64,000 bases of DNA from Solimonas marina (GCF_012241385.1 NZ_JAAVXB010000003.1:124001-188000); one strand, 5' to 3'; shown: positions 35,407 to 44,502, numbered from the stretch's first letter. The notes: generated by a model not told the origin, from the letters alone. Translations and numbers: made by a program.

Positions 35407-35451
35407 GTGAATATCATGCACGCCGTCAAAATACTCGTGCATTGAATTCAC
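35407..35451. promoter_or_regulatory. Paired inverted elements in the MFS/LysR intergenic region
   Basis: GTGAATATCATGCAC (35407-35421) and GTGCATTGAATTCAC (35437-35451) are near-exact reverse complements (12 of 15), 30 bp centre to centre, between the divergent MFS and LysR genes. A LysR-type operator covering both promoters is the natural reading. Confidence 0.55.
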
Positions 35452-35468
35452 GAAAGAGTGACTGACGC

Positions 35469-36407
35469 ATGGACAACCGTATTGGCGAGATGGAGGTCTT
35501 TGTGCAGGCGATCGAGCGCGGCAGCTTTGCTGCTGCGGCCAAGGCGCTGCGACTGACGCCGTCCGCGGCGAGTCGCACGGTTGCCCGCATCGAAGCGCGA
35601 CTCGGGACCCGTCTCGTTGAGCGCACCACGCGGGCATTGAAGCTGACCGCCGAAGGTGAAACCTATCTGGCCCGTGCCCGGCAAATCCTCGCCGATGTCG
35701 ATGATGTCGAACGCAGTCTGACGGCGGCTGGCGCTGCGCCACGCGGCAAGTTGCGTGTCAGTTGCACGGTCATCTACGGGCTGCGTTACGTCGTGCCGGC
35801 ACTGCCGGCGTTCTTGGCGCAGCACCCGCATGTGGTCGTCGATCTGACCCTCAGTGATGACGTCGTCGACCTGATCGAAACCCGGGTCGACGTGGCGATC
35901 CGCGTCGGCCGTCTGCGCGACTCGAACCTGCACGCGCGTCAGCTCGGCCGGTCGAGCGTCGTCACCGTCGCGGCGCCGACGTATCTGGCGCGCGCCGGGA
36001 CACCGCGGGTGCCGGCCGATCTCGCGCATCACGATTGCCTGCATTTCAATTTCCGCCGCGCCTACGATGGCTGGCGCTTCCGTAGCGGTCGCCGCATCGT
36101 CACGCAGGCGGTCAGTGGCAGCTTTCTGGGGAACTCCGGCGAAGCCTTGCGGCAGATGGCACTGGCCGGGGCCGGCATCGCGCAACTGGCGCGCTTCGAT
36201 GTCGAGGATGACATTCGAGCCGGGCGGCTGGTGTCGCTGCTCGAGGCCCACGACGCCGGCGAGGTGCGCGAGATTCACGCGCTGTACGTCGGGCACGCGA
36301 GCCCGTCGCTGCGGGTACGCGCGTTCGTCGACTTTCTCATCGAGCACGCGACGATCGATTGCACCACGCCGGTGGCCGCCAAGGCGGCGCGCGCCAAGCG
36401 GCGCTGA
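35469..36407 (+). CDS. LysR family transcriptional regulator
   Basis: 312 residues. N-terminal winged HTH MEVFVQAIERGSFAAAAKALRLTPSAASRTVARIEARLG, then a type-2 periplasmic-binding-protein-like effector domain (LRVSCTVIYG to FLIEHATI), of the CrgA/DhcR-like subgroup. It is expected to control itself and the divergent MFS transporter in response to a small aromatic or other ligand. ATG 35469. C-terminal basic tail KAARAKRR is not typical. Confidence 0.9.
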   Translation: MDNRIGEMEVFVQAIERGSFAAAAKALRLTPSAASRTVARIEARLGTRLVERTTRALKLTAEGETYLARARQILADVDDVERSLTAAGAAPRGKLRVSCTVIYGLRYVVPALPAFLAQHPHVVVDLTLSDDVVDLIETRVDVAIRVGRLRDSNLHARQLGRSSVVTVAAPTYLARAGTPRVPADLAHHDCLHFNFRRAYDGWRFRSGRRIVTQAVSGSFLGNSGEALRQMALAGAGIAQLARFDVEDDIRAGRLVSLLEAHDAGEVREIHALYVGHASPSLRVRAFVDFLIEHATIDCTTPVAAKAARAKRR

Positions 36408-36471
36408 CGACAGCGCGATCGCGCAGCGACTATGCTGCGCGCAGCTCGGACGACGCAGGGCGTACATCTTC

Positions 36472-36963
36472 ATGGAAACGGTCTGGCCGGTACTCGGCAT
36501 CATTGCGGCGATCCTGCTGATCGTCGTTGGTCTGATCGGCACGCTGTTGCCGATCGTGCCTGGTGCGCCGCTGGTGTTCTTCGGACTGTGGCTGATCGCG
36601 CTGGTCGACCACTACCAGCACATTGGCTGGCCGACGCTGACCTTGCTCGGTGCCATCGTCGTCGTCACCGTGATCGTTGATTTCGTCGCGTCGGCGGTCG
36701 GCGCGAAGAAGGTCGGTGCCAGCCGTCAGGCGGTGACCGGTGCGCTGCTCGGCAGCATCATCGGCATGTTCTTTGGCATTCCGGGGCTCTTGCTCGGGCC
36801 ATTCATCGGTGCCGTGGTCGGCGAGCTGATGGCCCAGCGGCAGGTCGAGCGGGCGACGACGGTCGGTATTGCGACCTGGCTGGGGCTGCTGGCGGGCAGC
36901 ATCGCCAAACTGGCGTTGTGCCTGGCGATGCTGCTGATCTTCGCGTTCGCGTGGTGGCTGTAG
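36472..36963 (+). CDS. DUF456 family membrane protein
   Basis: 163 residues. DUF456 signature: PVLGIIAAILLIVVGLIGTLLPIVPGAPLVFFGLWL, a glycine-rich region GALLGSIIGMFFGIPGLLLGPFIGAVVGE, and KLALCLAMLLIFAFAW at the end; five or six membrane segments. Function unknown; homologues are common in bacteria. Start ATG 36472; only 64 bp follows the LysR gene, so an independent promoter would have to be compact or the genes share a message. Confidence 0.85.
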   Translation: METVWPVLGIIAAILLIVVGLIGTLLPIVPGAPLVFFGLWLIALVDHYQHIGWPTLTLLGAIVVVTVIVDFVASAVGAKKVGASRQAVTGALLGSIIGMFFGIPGLLLGPFIGAVVGELMAQRQVERATTVGIATWLGLLAGSIAKLALCLAMLLIFAFAWWL

Positions 36964-36982
36964 GCGCCGACGCGCAGGGCAC

Positions 36983-38821
36983 TCAGCTGTCGAGCGGGAC
37001 CTTCAGGGTCTGGCCGACGCGCAGCACCGAGCCCTTGATGCCGTTGGCACTGCGCAGCGCCGAGATGCTGGTGTTGTAACGCTGCGCGATGCCGCTGAGC
37101 GTCTGGCCGCTGCTGACGCGATGCAGGCGGTAGCGGGCCGGAATCCGCAGTTTCTGCCCGATGTGCAGAACCGAGCCGCGAATGCTGTTGGCGTCGCGCA
37201 GATCGCTGAGGCTGACGTTGTATTGCTGGGCGATGCCGGTCAGGGTCTGGCCGCGGCGTACCTCATGCACGAGATACTGCTGCGCCGCGCCCTGCTGGCG
37301 CGCCGCATCGTTCTCGCGCTGCGTTTCGCGCGCTGCATCGAGGCGCTGCTCCAGGGTCTGTGTCGGCTTCGATTCGCCGACAGCGACGGTGATCGGCCCC
37401 GGGCGCGCCTCGGTCTTCGGCGGGATCTTGAGGATTTGTCCGATGCGCAGCATGCTCGCCGAACGCAAGCCGCTGGCGCGCATGATCTCGTGCATGCTGA
37501 CGTCGTGGTGGCTGGCGATGGTGCTGAGATTGTCGCCGCGACGGACGCGGTAGAGCTGGAAATAAACACGCTGCTGGTCGAAGCGCTCGTGCGCGCCGAG
37601 TTTGGCGTAGCCGACCTCGAAGGCGCGGGCGCTGCCGTAGGGCACACGAATCAGGTGGTTCGGCGGCACGTACAGCTTGCCTTCGATCACCTCCGGGCGA
37701 TACGCCGGATTGAGGCGCCGGAAGACGTCGTCACTGGCGCCGCAGAGCCGGCGCAGCGTGTCATACGGTACGTAGTTCTTGGTTTCGACGACCTCGAATT
37801 CGAGCGGCTTGGCGCGGTCAGCGACGGCCGTACGTGTGCGATAGGCATGTTCGACGTCGATCGCGGCAAGAAATTCGGCGTAGTAGTTCTTCGAAGCGAA
37901 GCCGAAACGACGGCTGTCGTAGTGATCGATCAGGTCCATCAGCGTCTTGCCGTGGACGCTGTCGAGCGCGCGGGCGATGCCGTTGCGCCCGTAGTTGTAG
38001 GCCGTGATCGCCAGCGGCCAGTCGCCGAGCTTGTCGTGATCGTCACGCAGATGGCGCGCCGCCGCGTCGGTCGACGTCCACGGATCGCGACGGTCGTCGA
38101 CGATATCGTTGAGGCGCATATAGGCGCGCGCCGACGAGGGAATGAACTGCCAGATGCCAGCGGCGCCGGCGCGCGAATACGCGTCGAGGTTGAAGCTCGA
38201 TTCGACCAGCGGCAGACGCGTCAGCAGCTTCGGCAGTGAATAGCCGGCAAAGGTCTGCTCCATCGACGGCAGGTAGCGGTCCGATACTTCGAGTGCGTGT
38301 TCGGTGCGCTCGCGCAGGCCGTGCTGGACACGGAAGGTGCCGATCGCATCCTTGAACTTGCTGCGGCCCGGCACGTCGGCGAACAGGTCGTAGAGCCGGC
38401 GCTCGTCAGCGGTCATCTGGTCCGGCGCGTCCTGCTTGGCGTCGAGACGCTTGAGCAGCTGGTCGACCTCATCCTCGGCGTCCTGCTCGTGCTTGCGGCG
38501 CAGCTTGTTGAACGCGTAGTCCGAGTCGGGCTGCGAATACGAGCGAAAGTCCAGGACCTTGAAGATCTTGTTCGGATAGACCGACGAGTGGACGATGCTC
38601 TGCTTCTCGGAGTACTGGGCGAAGATCTTGGTCCAGAACTTCACCGACGGCGTCAGCGCTTGATAGCGTGGGAAGCGGTTGTCGACGACCGGCAATGGGC
38701 TTTCGGCGTCGCTGCTGCCACCCGAAGGCGGCGCGCTGGCGTTGGCCTGCGCGTAGGTCGTCGGAACCAGTCCTGCAGCGAGCAACATCGTGATCGCCGC
38801 CGCCCTCGTCAATCTGTACAC
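36983..38821 (-). CDS. mltD: Membrane-bound lytic murein transglycosylase D with LysM domains
   Basis: 612 residues from GTG 38821, preceded by GGGAG. Signal peptide (1-24), Goose-lysozyme-like SLT domain with catalytic E207 in LTRLPLVESSFNLDAYSRAG, the GIWQFIPSSARAYMRL and ITAYNYGRNG motifs, then three LysM modules (beginning YRVRRGDNLSTIA, HEVRRGQTLTGIA and HRVSSGQTLSGIA). It cleaves peptidoglycan glycan strands with 1,6-anhydro formation. There is no lipobox cysteine, so it may not be membrane-anchored as in E. coli. Convergent with DUF456. Confidence 0.92.
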   Translation of the reverse strand: MYRLTRAAAITMLLAAGLVPTTYAQANASAPPSGGSSDAESPLPVVDNRFPRYQALTPSVKFWTKIFAQYSEKQSIVHSSVYPNKIFKVLDFRSYSQPDSDYAFNKLRRKHEQDAEDEVDQLLKRLDAKQDAPDQMTADERRLYDLFADVPGRSKFKDAIGTFRVQHGLRERTEHALEVSDRYLPSMEQTFAGYSLPKLLTRLPLVESSFNLDAYSRAGAAGIWQFIPSSARAYMRLNDIVDDRRDPWTSTDAAARHLRDDHDKLGDWPLAITAYNYGRNGIARALDSVHGKTLMDLIDHYDSRRFGFASKNYYAEFLAAIDVEHAYRTRTAVADRAKPLEFEVVETKNYVPYDTLRRLCGASDDVFRRLNPAYRPEVIEGKLYVPPNHLIRVPYGSARAFEVGYAKLGAHERFDQQRVYFQLYRVRRGDNLSTIASHHDVSMHEIMRASGLRSASMLRIGQILKIPPKTEARPGPITVAVGESKPTQTLEQRLDAARETQRENDAARQQGAAQQYLVHEVRRGQTLTGIAQQYNVSLSDLRDANSIRGSVLHIGQKLRIPARYRLHRVSSGQTLSGIAQRYNTSISALRSANGIKGSVLRVGQTLKVPLDS

Positions 38822-38955
38822 CTGTACTCCCGCCAGAAACGCTGGCCATCCACCAATAGATGCCTTCAGTTGATGTTAAGGCGATGGCTCGCAGGCAGCA
38901 ATCGGCTTGGGCGTTATAAGCTAGCCGCTCATCCGTCAGAAAAATCGCACTCGTC

Positions 38956-39903
38956 ATGCCACAGCCGTACCCGCCGATCGAGCCGTACAAGACGCACCGC
39001 CTCAAGGTTTCCGCCCTGCACGAAATTTACGTCGAAGAAAGCGGCAATCCCGATGGCGTGCCGGCGGTATTCGTGCACGGTGGGCCGGGCGGCGGCACCG
39101 AACCCTGGCACCGGCAGTTCTTCAATCCGCAGAAATATCGCATCGTGCTGTTCGATCAGCGTGGCTGCGGCCGCTCGACGCCACATGCGGAGCTGCGCGA
39201 GAACACCACCCACGACCTGATCGCCGACATGGAGCGCATTCGCGAGCTGCTCGGCATCCGTCAGTGGGTCGTGTTCGGCGGTTCGTGGGGCTCGACGCTG
39301 GGGCTGGCCTATGCGCAGGCGCATCCGCAAGCCTGCAAGGCGCTGGTGCTGCGCGGCATCTTCCTGCTGCGACGCAAGGAGATCGAGTGGTTCTACCAGG
39401 AAGGCGCGAACTGGATTTATCCGGACACCTGGGAGGCTTATGAGGCACAGATTCCGGAGGCCGAGCGCGGCGACTTCGTGTCCGCGTACTACCAGCGACT
39501 GACCAGCGACAACGCCGCGACGCGAGCCGCCGCCGCCAAGTCCTGGAGCATCTGGGAAGGCTCGACCAGCAAGCTGTTCCAGAACCTCGACATGGTGCAC
39601 CGCTTCGGCGAGAGCAAGTTCGCCGAAGCCTTCGCGCGCATCGAGTGTCACTACTTCACGAACAAGGGCTTCTTCGAGCGCGACGATCAGTTGCTCGCCA
39701 ACATCGATCGCATCCGCCACATCCCCGGCGTCATCGTCCAGGGGCGCTATGACGTGGTCTGCCCGATGCGTTCAGCCTGGGATCTGCATCGCGCCTGGCC
39801 GGAAGCCGCCTTCGAGGTCGTTGCCGACGCCGGCCATGCCGCCAGCGAGTCCGGCATCCTGTCGAAGCTCGTCGAATGGACCGACCGTTTCGCGGCGAGC
39901 TGA
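38956..39903 (+). CDS. pip: Prolyl aminopeptidase (proline iminopeptidase)
   Basis: 315 residues, alpha/beta hydrolase. HGGPGGG oxyanion loop (41-47), nucleophile S110 in GGSWGS, then an aspartate in QGRYDVVCP and the histidine in DAGHAAS. The cap domain has the WSIWEGSTSKL motif of S33 peptidases. It removes N-terminal proline from peptides in the cytoplasm. No signal peptide. Monocistronic between mltD (divergent) and emrB (convergent). Confidence 0.93.
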   Translation: MPQPYPPIEPYKTHRLKVSALHEIYVEESGNPDGVPAVFVHGGPGGGTEPWHRQFFNPQKYRIVLFDQRGCGRSTPHAELRENTTHDLIADMERIRELLGIRQWVVFGGSWGSTLGLAYAQAHPQACKALVLRGIFLLRRKEIEWFYQEGANWIYPDTWEAYEAQIPEAERGDFVSAYYQRLTSDNAATRAAAAKSWSIWEGSTSKLFQNLDMVHRFGESKFAEAFARIECHYFTNKGFFERDDQLLANIDRIRHIPGVIVQGRYDVVCPMRSAWDLHRAWPEAAFEVVADAGHAASESGILSKLVEWTDRFAAS

Positions 39904-39917
39904 GCGCCACGGACGCG

Positions 39918-41441
39918 TCAGTCGAGCAGGGCTTCCTCGTTGACCTGCGCGCTTGGCGATGGGCGCCGGAACAGCAGCAGCAGCGGTGTCGCCAGCAAGA
40001 CGCCCCACATCATGACCTTGATGTCGGCAATCAGCGCCAGCATGCCGGCCTGACGAGAGACTTCAGTCACGATGGTTGCCAGACCTTCGGCCTTGGTAAG
40101 GCCGTCGCCGGCATTCAGGTACTGGAAGATCGCCGGGTTGTAGGGCGTGATGTGCTCGGTCAGATAGGCGTGATTGACCTGCGTCATGCGCGTCTGATAG
40201 GCAAATGCGGCGGCGATGCCGATGCTGCTGCCGACGTTGCGCAACAGGCTGAACAGGGCGGTGCCGTCGCCGCGATCCTGGGGGCTCAGCGTACCGAAGG
40301 TGACGGTCGACAGCGGCACGAAGACGAAGCCGATGCCGAAGCCCTGCACGACCATCGACACGGTGAGGAACCAGATCGGAACGTCGAGCGTGTAGCCGGC
40401 CATCCAGTACAGCGACAACGCGGTGCAGCCCATGCCGACCGCCATGATTTTGCGCGGGTCGACCCGGCGTAGCAGCGGCCCGGCGGCCTGCATCGCGATC
40501 ATGGTACCGACACCTCGCGGTGCGACCGCGAGGCCGGTCGTCACGACTGGGAAGTCGCGCAGGTTTTGCAGGAACGGTGGCAGCAGTGCCGAGGTCGCAA
40601 ACAGCACGATGCCGACGATGAAGATCAACACCAGGCCGGACACGAAGTTGCGGTCACGAAACAAGTGCGGCGGGATGAACGGCTTCTTCGCCGTCATGGT
40701 GTGAACGAAGAACAGATAGAACGCGAAGACGGCGGCGCCGGCCTCGATGACGATCTCGGTCGATGAGAACCAGTCCTTGGTTTCGCCGCGGTCGAGCATC
40801 AATTGCAAGCTGGCGATTGCAATGGAGAGCAGCGCGAAGCCCAGCACATCGAGGCGTGCGCGGGCGCCGCTGTTGTCGATCTTCGGCAGGGTGGCGCTGA
40901 GGCCGAGGAACGAGAAGATACCGATCGGCAAGTTGATGAAGAATACCCAGCGCCAGCTGTAGTACTCGGTCAGCCAGCCGCCGAGCGTTGGCCCGAGAAT
41001 CGGCCCGAGCATCACGCCCATGCCCCACAGCGACATCGCCGAGCCGTGCTGCTCCGGTGGATAGGTGTCGAGCAATACCGTCTGCGACAGCGGTACCAAA
41101 GCCGCGCCGAACAGGCCTTGCAGCAGGCGGAACACGACGATTTCGGTCAGCGACGTGGCGATGCCGCACAGCATCGACGCGATCGTGAAGCCGACGATCG
41201 AGGTCAGGAATAGCTGCTTGAGTCCGAAGCGACGGGCCAGAAAGCCGGTCGGCGCCGTGGCGATCGCCGCGGCAACAATGTACGACGTCAACACCCACGA
41301 GATCTGGTCGCTGGCCGCCGACAGCGAGCCCTGCATGTGCGGCAGCGCGACATTGGCGATCGTCGAGTCGAGCGCCTGCATCATCGTCGCGGCCATCACC
41401 GACATGGTGATGAGGCCGCGCGACGCGGCCTTGCCGCTCAT
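39918..41441 (-). CDS. emrB: DHA2 family MFS multidrug efflux transporter (EmrB-like)
   Basis: 507 residues with 14 membrane segments. MQALDSTIANVALPHMQG and GLFGAALVPLSQTVLLDTYPPE are DHA2/EmrB signatures. With EmrA it pumps hydrophobic drugs out, and in Gram-negatives needs a TolC-type outer-membrane channel, which is not in this window. ATG 41441 overlaps the emrA stop by ATGA. Last gene of the regulator-emrA-emrB operon. Confidence 0.92.
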   Translation of the reverse strand: MSGKAASRGLITMSVMAATMMQALDSTIANVALPHMQGSLSAASDQISWVLTSYIVAAAIATAPTGFLARRFGLKQLFLTSIVGFTIASMLCGIATSLTEIVVFRLLQGLFGAALVPLSQTVLLDTYPPEQHGSAMSLWGMGVMLGPILGPTLGGWLTEYYSWRWVFFINLPIGIFSFLGLSATLPKIDNSGARARLDVLGFALLSIAIASLQLMLDRGETKDWFSSTEIVIEAGAAVFAFYLFFVHTMTAKKPFIPPHLFRDRNFVSGLVLIFIVGIVLFATSALLPPFLQNLRDFPVVTTGLAVAPRGVGTMIAMQAAGPLLRRVDPRKIMAVGMGCTALSLYWMAGYTLDVPIWFLTVSMVVQGFGIGFVFVPLSTVTFGTLSPQDRGDGTALFSLLRNVGSSIGIAAAFAYQTRMTQVNHAYLTEHITPYNPAIFQYLNAGDGLTKAEGLATIVTEVSRQAGMLALIADIKVMMWGVLLATPLLLLFRRPSPSAQVNEEALLD

Positions 41442-42532
41442 CGCGAGGCTCGGCCGTCGTCGGGAGCGTGGGCGGATGCCATGCGCGATGACGAGCCATG
41501 CGCCGACGACTCGGTATCGATGCTGATTTCGGTACTCATGCCATCGCGCAGCACGGGCTCGTCCTTCTGGTGGACGATGTGGATGCGCACCGGGACGCGC
41601 TGTACGACCTTCACCCAGTTGCCGCTGGCGTTCTGCGGCGGCAGCAGCGAGAACTCCGAGCCGGTCGCCTGACCGATGCTGTCGACCACGCCCTGCCACT
41701 TGGTATGCGGGTAGGCGTCGACGGCAATCTCGACCTTTTGCCCTGGACGCACACCTTCGAGCTTGGATTCCTTGAGGTTGGCCTCGACCCACGGACCGCT
41801 GGCATTGACGACGCTCAGTACCGGCAGGCCCGGCAGCACATAGCCGCCGACTTCCGGCACCTTGCTGGCGATGCCGTCGATCGGCGAGCGCACTGCGCAG
41901 CGCTGCAAATCGAGCTTGGCCTTGTTGAGTGCCGCCAGTGCCGCCTTGTACTGCGGGTGGTCCTCGACGGCGATGTCGGGGTTGCCGTTCAACTGCGCGC
42001 GCACTTCGCCGACCTCGTGCTGGGCGAGGCTGACATCGCTGCGTGCGGTGTCGAGCGACTTGCGTGCGGCGTCGAGTGTCGACTTCGAGCTGGCCCCGAT
42101 CTTCTGCAGGTCGACTGCGCGCTGGTAGTCGGTCTGGCGGAAGTCCAGATCGGCCTCGGCCGAACGCACCGCCGCCTGCTTCTGCGCGTAGGTCGCCTTC
42201 AGCGCTTCGATTTCGGTGCGCGATTGCAGCAGCGCCGCCTGTGCCTGCGCGACGGCGACCTCGTAGCTCGCCGGGTCAATGCGGAACAGCAGCGCACCGG
42301 CCTTGACCTCCTGGTTCTCGCGCACGTCCATCTCGACGACCTTGCCGCTGACGTCGGCCGTGACGTTGACCATATTGGCCTTGACGTAGGCGTTGTCGGT
42401 CGACACGTAGCGACCACCCAGCACGTAGAAATAAGCGGCAAAACCGAGCACGACGATGCTGCCGCCAATGATCAAGAGGCGTCGAATGTTCTTCCGCTCG
42501 GGGCGGATATTGGAGTCTGCTGCGTCAGCCAT
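41438..42532 (-). CDS. emrA: EmrA-type HlyD membrane-fusion protein
   Basis: 364 residues. One N-terminal membrane helix (LLIIGGSIVVLGFAAYFYVL), GRYVSTDNAYVKANMVNVTADVSGKVVEM with the typical TDNAYV of EmrA, a long periplasmic coiled-coil hairpin, lipoyl and barrel domains (SPIDGIASKVPEVGGYVLPG, KVEIAVDAYPH). It bridges EmrB and the outer-membrane channel. Separated from the MarR gene by 3 bp. Confidence 0.93.
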   Translation of the reverse strand: MADAADSNIRPERKNIRRLLIIGGSIVVLGFAAYFYVLGGRYVSTDNAYVKANMVNVTADVSGKVVEMDVRENQEVKAGALLFRIDPASYEVAVAQAQAALLQSRTEIEALKATYAQKQAAVRSAEADLDFRQTDYQRAVDLQKIGASSKSTLDAARKSLDTARSDVSLAQHEVGEVRAQLNGNPDIAVEDHPQYKAALAALNKAKLDLQRCAVRSPIDGIASKVPEVGGYVLPGLPVLSVVNASGPWVEANLKESKLEGVRPGQKVEIAVDAYPHTKWQGVVDSIGQATGSEFSLLPPQNASGNWVKVVQRVPVRIHIVHQKDEPVLRDGMSTEISIDTESSAHGSSSRMASAHAPDDGRASR

Positions 42533-42535
42533 GAC

Positions 42536-42988
42536 TTACTCGGATCGGTCGGTCGGCGCGCCGACCAGGTTGTTCTTCATGCGGCCCAACAGGCTGTCGA
42601 GCTGATCGCGTTCGGTCCGGCTCAGGCCGCTCAGCGCATGCTCACGCGCTTGCGCTGCGATCTTCCAGACTTCTTCGAGAATCGGGTCGGCCTTGTCCGT
42701 CACGTACAGGCGGAACGCACGGCGGTCGTCCTCATGCACCTCGCGACGGACCCAGCCGGCACGCTGCAGGCGATCGACGAGCTGCGTGATCGTGACCGGA
42801 TGCACTTCGAGGCGCTCGGCCAGCGTCACCTGCGAAATGCCCGGGTTCTTGTGCAGGTGCGCCAGTGCCAGGGTTTGCGACTGCGTCAGCTTCAGGTGCT
42901 CGGCTCGGCGCCGGAAGTCCTCGCGGATCAGGCGGCCGACTTCCATCAGCATCGAGCTGGTCGTGGTGGGCGGGGGAGGGGCTTTCAT
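42536..42988 (-). CDS. MarR family regulator of emrAB (EmrR-like)
   Basis: 150 residues: helix-turn-helix with GISQVTLAERLEVHPVTITQLVDRLQRAGWVRREVHEDDRRAF (recognition helix and wing), preceded by a Pro/Thr-rich N terminus (KAPPPPTTTSS). First gene of the operon with emrA and emrB, so it probably represses this efflux pump and is released by its ligand. A 6-bp inverted repeat sits 3 bp before its start codon. Confidence 0.9.
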   Translation of the reverse strand: MKAPPPPTTTSSMLMEVGRLIREDFRRRAEHLKLTQSQTLALAHLHKNPGISQVTLAERLEVHPVTITQLVDRLQRAGWVRREVHEDDRRAFRLYVTDKADPILEEVWKIAAQAREHALSGLSRTERDQLDSLLGRMKNNLVGAPTDRSE

Positions 42989-42991
42989 TTT

Positions 42992-43005
42992 GTTAGTCTA
43001 CTAAC
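42992..43005. promoter_or_regulatory. Operator of the MarR-emrAB operon
   Basis: GTTAGT-CT-ACTAAC, perfect 6-bp arms, directly upstream of the regulator's start and AT-rich in a GC-rich context. The position would block transcription of the whole operon. Confidence 0.65.
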
Positions 43006-43044
43006 TATTAGCCGGCAAATAAAGTGTCGCAGTGCAGCAAATGC

Positions 43045-43512
43045 TCAGGGTGCGCGTACTCCGTTGTTTTTCTTGATAGCTTCGAGAACCAGGCTGGAGC
43101 GTACGTCTTTCACGCCGGGTAATCCGATCAGTACCTTCATCGAAAATTCGGCAAATGCCTGTAGGTCTGCGACGGCGACGTGCAGCAAATAATCGAGATC
43201 GCCGGTCATCACGTAACAAGCGCGCACCTGCGGCAGGCGCCGCACGGCGTCCTGGAATGCCAATGAGGTTTCACGCGATTGGCGCTCGATGCTGACCTGG
43301 ACAAAGGCCTCGACCTGTTGGTCGAGCGCGGCCGGATCGAGCTGCGCGGCGTAGCCGGCAATGACGCCGCTGTCCTCGAGCTTTTTGACGCGACGCTGGC
43401 AGGCCGTCGGCGACAGCGAAATCCGATTGGCGAGCTCGATGATCGGCAGGCGGCCGTCCTGCTGCAGTTCGCGAAGGACGCGGAGATCGGTGCGGTCAAG
43501 ATCGTGACGCAT
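43045..43512 (-). CDS. Lrp/AsnC family transcriptional regulator
   Basis: 155 residues. N-terminal HTH RTDLRVLRELQQDGRLPIIELANRISLSPTACQRRVKKLEDSGVI and C-terminal RAM ligand domain (LVLEAIKKN end, TGDLDYLLHVAVADLQAF). It is divergent from phhA with an 8-bp inverted repeat between, so it likely senses phenylalanine or tyrosine and controls their catabolic operon. ATG 43512 is chosen because an upstream ATG (43539) lies inside the inverted repeat and has no ribosome site. Confidence 0.9.
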   Translation of the reverse strand: MRHDLDRTDLRVLRELQQDGRLPIIELANRISLSPTACQRRVKKLEDSGVIAGYAAQLDPAALDQQVEAFVQVSIERQSRETSLAFQDAVRRLPQVRACYVMTGDLDYLLHVAVADLQAFAEFSMKVLIGLPGVKDVRSSLVLEAIKKNNGVRAP

Positions 43513-43516
43513 GATT

Positions 43517-43544
43517 TCACCATGGAATTTGTATTTCATGGTGA
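43517..43544. promoter_or_regulatory. Palindromic operator between Lrp-type gene and phhA
   Basis: TCACCATG-N12-CATGGTGA, perfect 8-bp arms, just upstream of the regulator's start and about 100 bp from phhA. The AT-rich 12-bp centre is typical of Lrp-family sites. Confidence 0.65.
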
Positions 43545-43644
43545 TTATGACCGTTATCTGTCGCGTCTCGATCCCAGTTTGCAGCCAATCTCCGCTGAAT
43601 TGGTCTTAAATTCTCCATATAGGCGGAAGACCTGGAGGAGAGCC

Positions 43645-44502
43645 ATGTACGGCGCACATACCGACAGCAGTCTGCGCGGGAATTACAGCGATGCCCGCGC
43701 AGACTTCACGGTCGAGCAGCAGCCCGGCGCATACAGCGACGCAGAACACGCGCTGTGGCGGCGGCTCTATGCCCGGCAGTCGAGCATGCTGCAGCCGTAC
43801 GCCTGCCGCGCGTTCCGCGACGGCCTGGCGCGCATGACGGCGGCGGACGGCGTACCCGATCTCGCCGCCGTCAATGCGCGACTGGAGGTGGCCAGCGGCT
43901 GGACGCTGGTGGCCGTGCCCGGCTTCATTCCGGACGAGCAGTTTTTCCGCCACCTCGCGGCGCGACGCTTCCCGGTCACCGTCTGGTTGCGCAAGCCCGA
44001 GGAGTTCGACTATCTCGTCGAACCGGACATCTTTCATGATTTCTTCGGCCACGTGCCAATGCTGTTCGATCGCCGTTTCGGCGACTACGTGCAGCGCTAT
44101 GGCGAACAGGCCCTGCGCCTGCTGCCGCAGGGCGCCTTGCCGCTGCTGGCGCGCCTGTACTGGTACACCGTCGAGTTCGGCCTGATCGACGACGATGAGG
44201 GGCTGCGCGTGTTCGGCGCCGGCATCCTGTCGTCCGGCGGCGAGACACCCTATGCGATCGAAAGCGAGATCCCGCGCCGCGTGCGCTTCGAGCTGGCGCG
44301 CTGCCTGCGCACCGAGTACCGCATCGACAATTTCCAGAAGACGTATTTCGTCGTGCGCTCGCTCGACGCGCTGGCCGACGTGATGACGCGCGACCTGAGC
44401 GCGCTGGTCGCCGACGTACAGGCTAAGCCGACGCTGACCGCCGGTCATGAATATCCCGGCGATACGCCGGTGCCGCCACGCGGCGGACGGCTCGCGGCCT
44501 GA
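43645..44502 (+). CDS. phhA: Phenylalanine 4-monooxygenase
   Basis: 285 residues, bacterial PAH size. Iron ligands H131 and H136 in EPDIFHDFFGHVPMLF and E177 in LYWYTVEFGL. It converts phenylalanine to tyrosine with tetrahydropterin and O2. ATG 43645 with GGAGG upstream. First gene of a run phhA-hppD-hmgA-fahA-maiA. No phhB (pterin dehydratase) and no aromatic aminotransferase follow. Confidence 0.95.
   Translation: MYGAHTDSSLRGNYSDARADFTVEQQPGAYSDAEHALWRRLYARQSSMLQPYACRAFRDGLARMTAADGVPDLAAVNARLEVASGWTLVAVPGFIPDEQFFRHLAARRFPVTVWLRKPEEFDYLVEPDIFHDFFGHVPMLFDRRFGDYVQRYGEQALRLLPQGALPLLARLYWYTVEFGLIDDDEGLRVFGAGILSSGGETPYAIESEIPRRVRFELARCLRTEYRIDNFQKTYFVVRSLDALADVMTRDLSALVADVQAKPTLTAGHEYPGDTPVPPRGGRLAA

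Noticed and set aside
41498-43192. Plus-strand 564-codon open frame
   Set aside because: Antisense to emrA and its MarR gene; shadow composition.
43513-43539. Upstream ATG start for the Lrp-type regulator at 43539
   Set aside because: Lies inside the inverted repeat, has no ribosome site, and adds residues not in family start; 43512 is more likely.
43560-43644. Sigma-54 promoter for phhA
   Set aside because: No GG-N10-GC element matching TGGCAC/TTGCW could be found.
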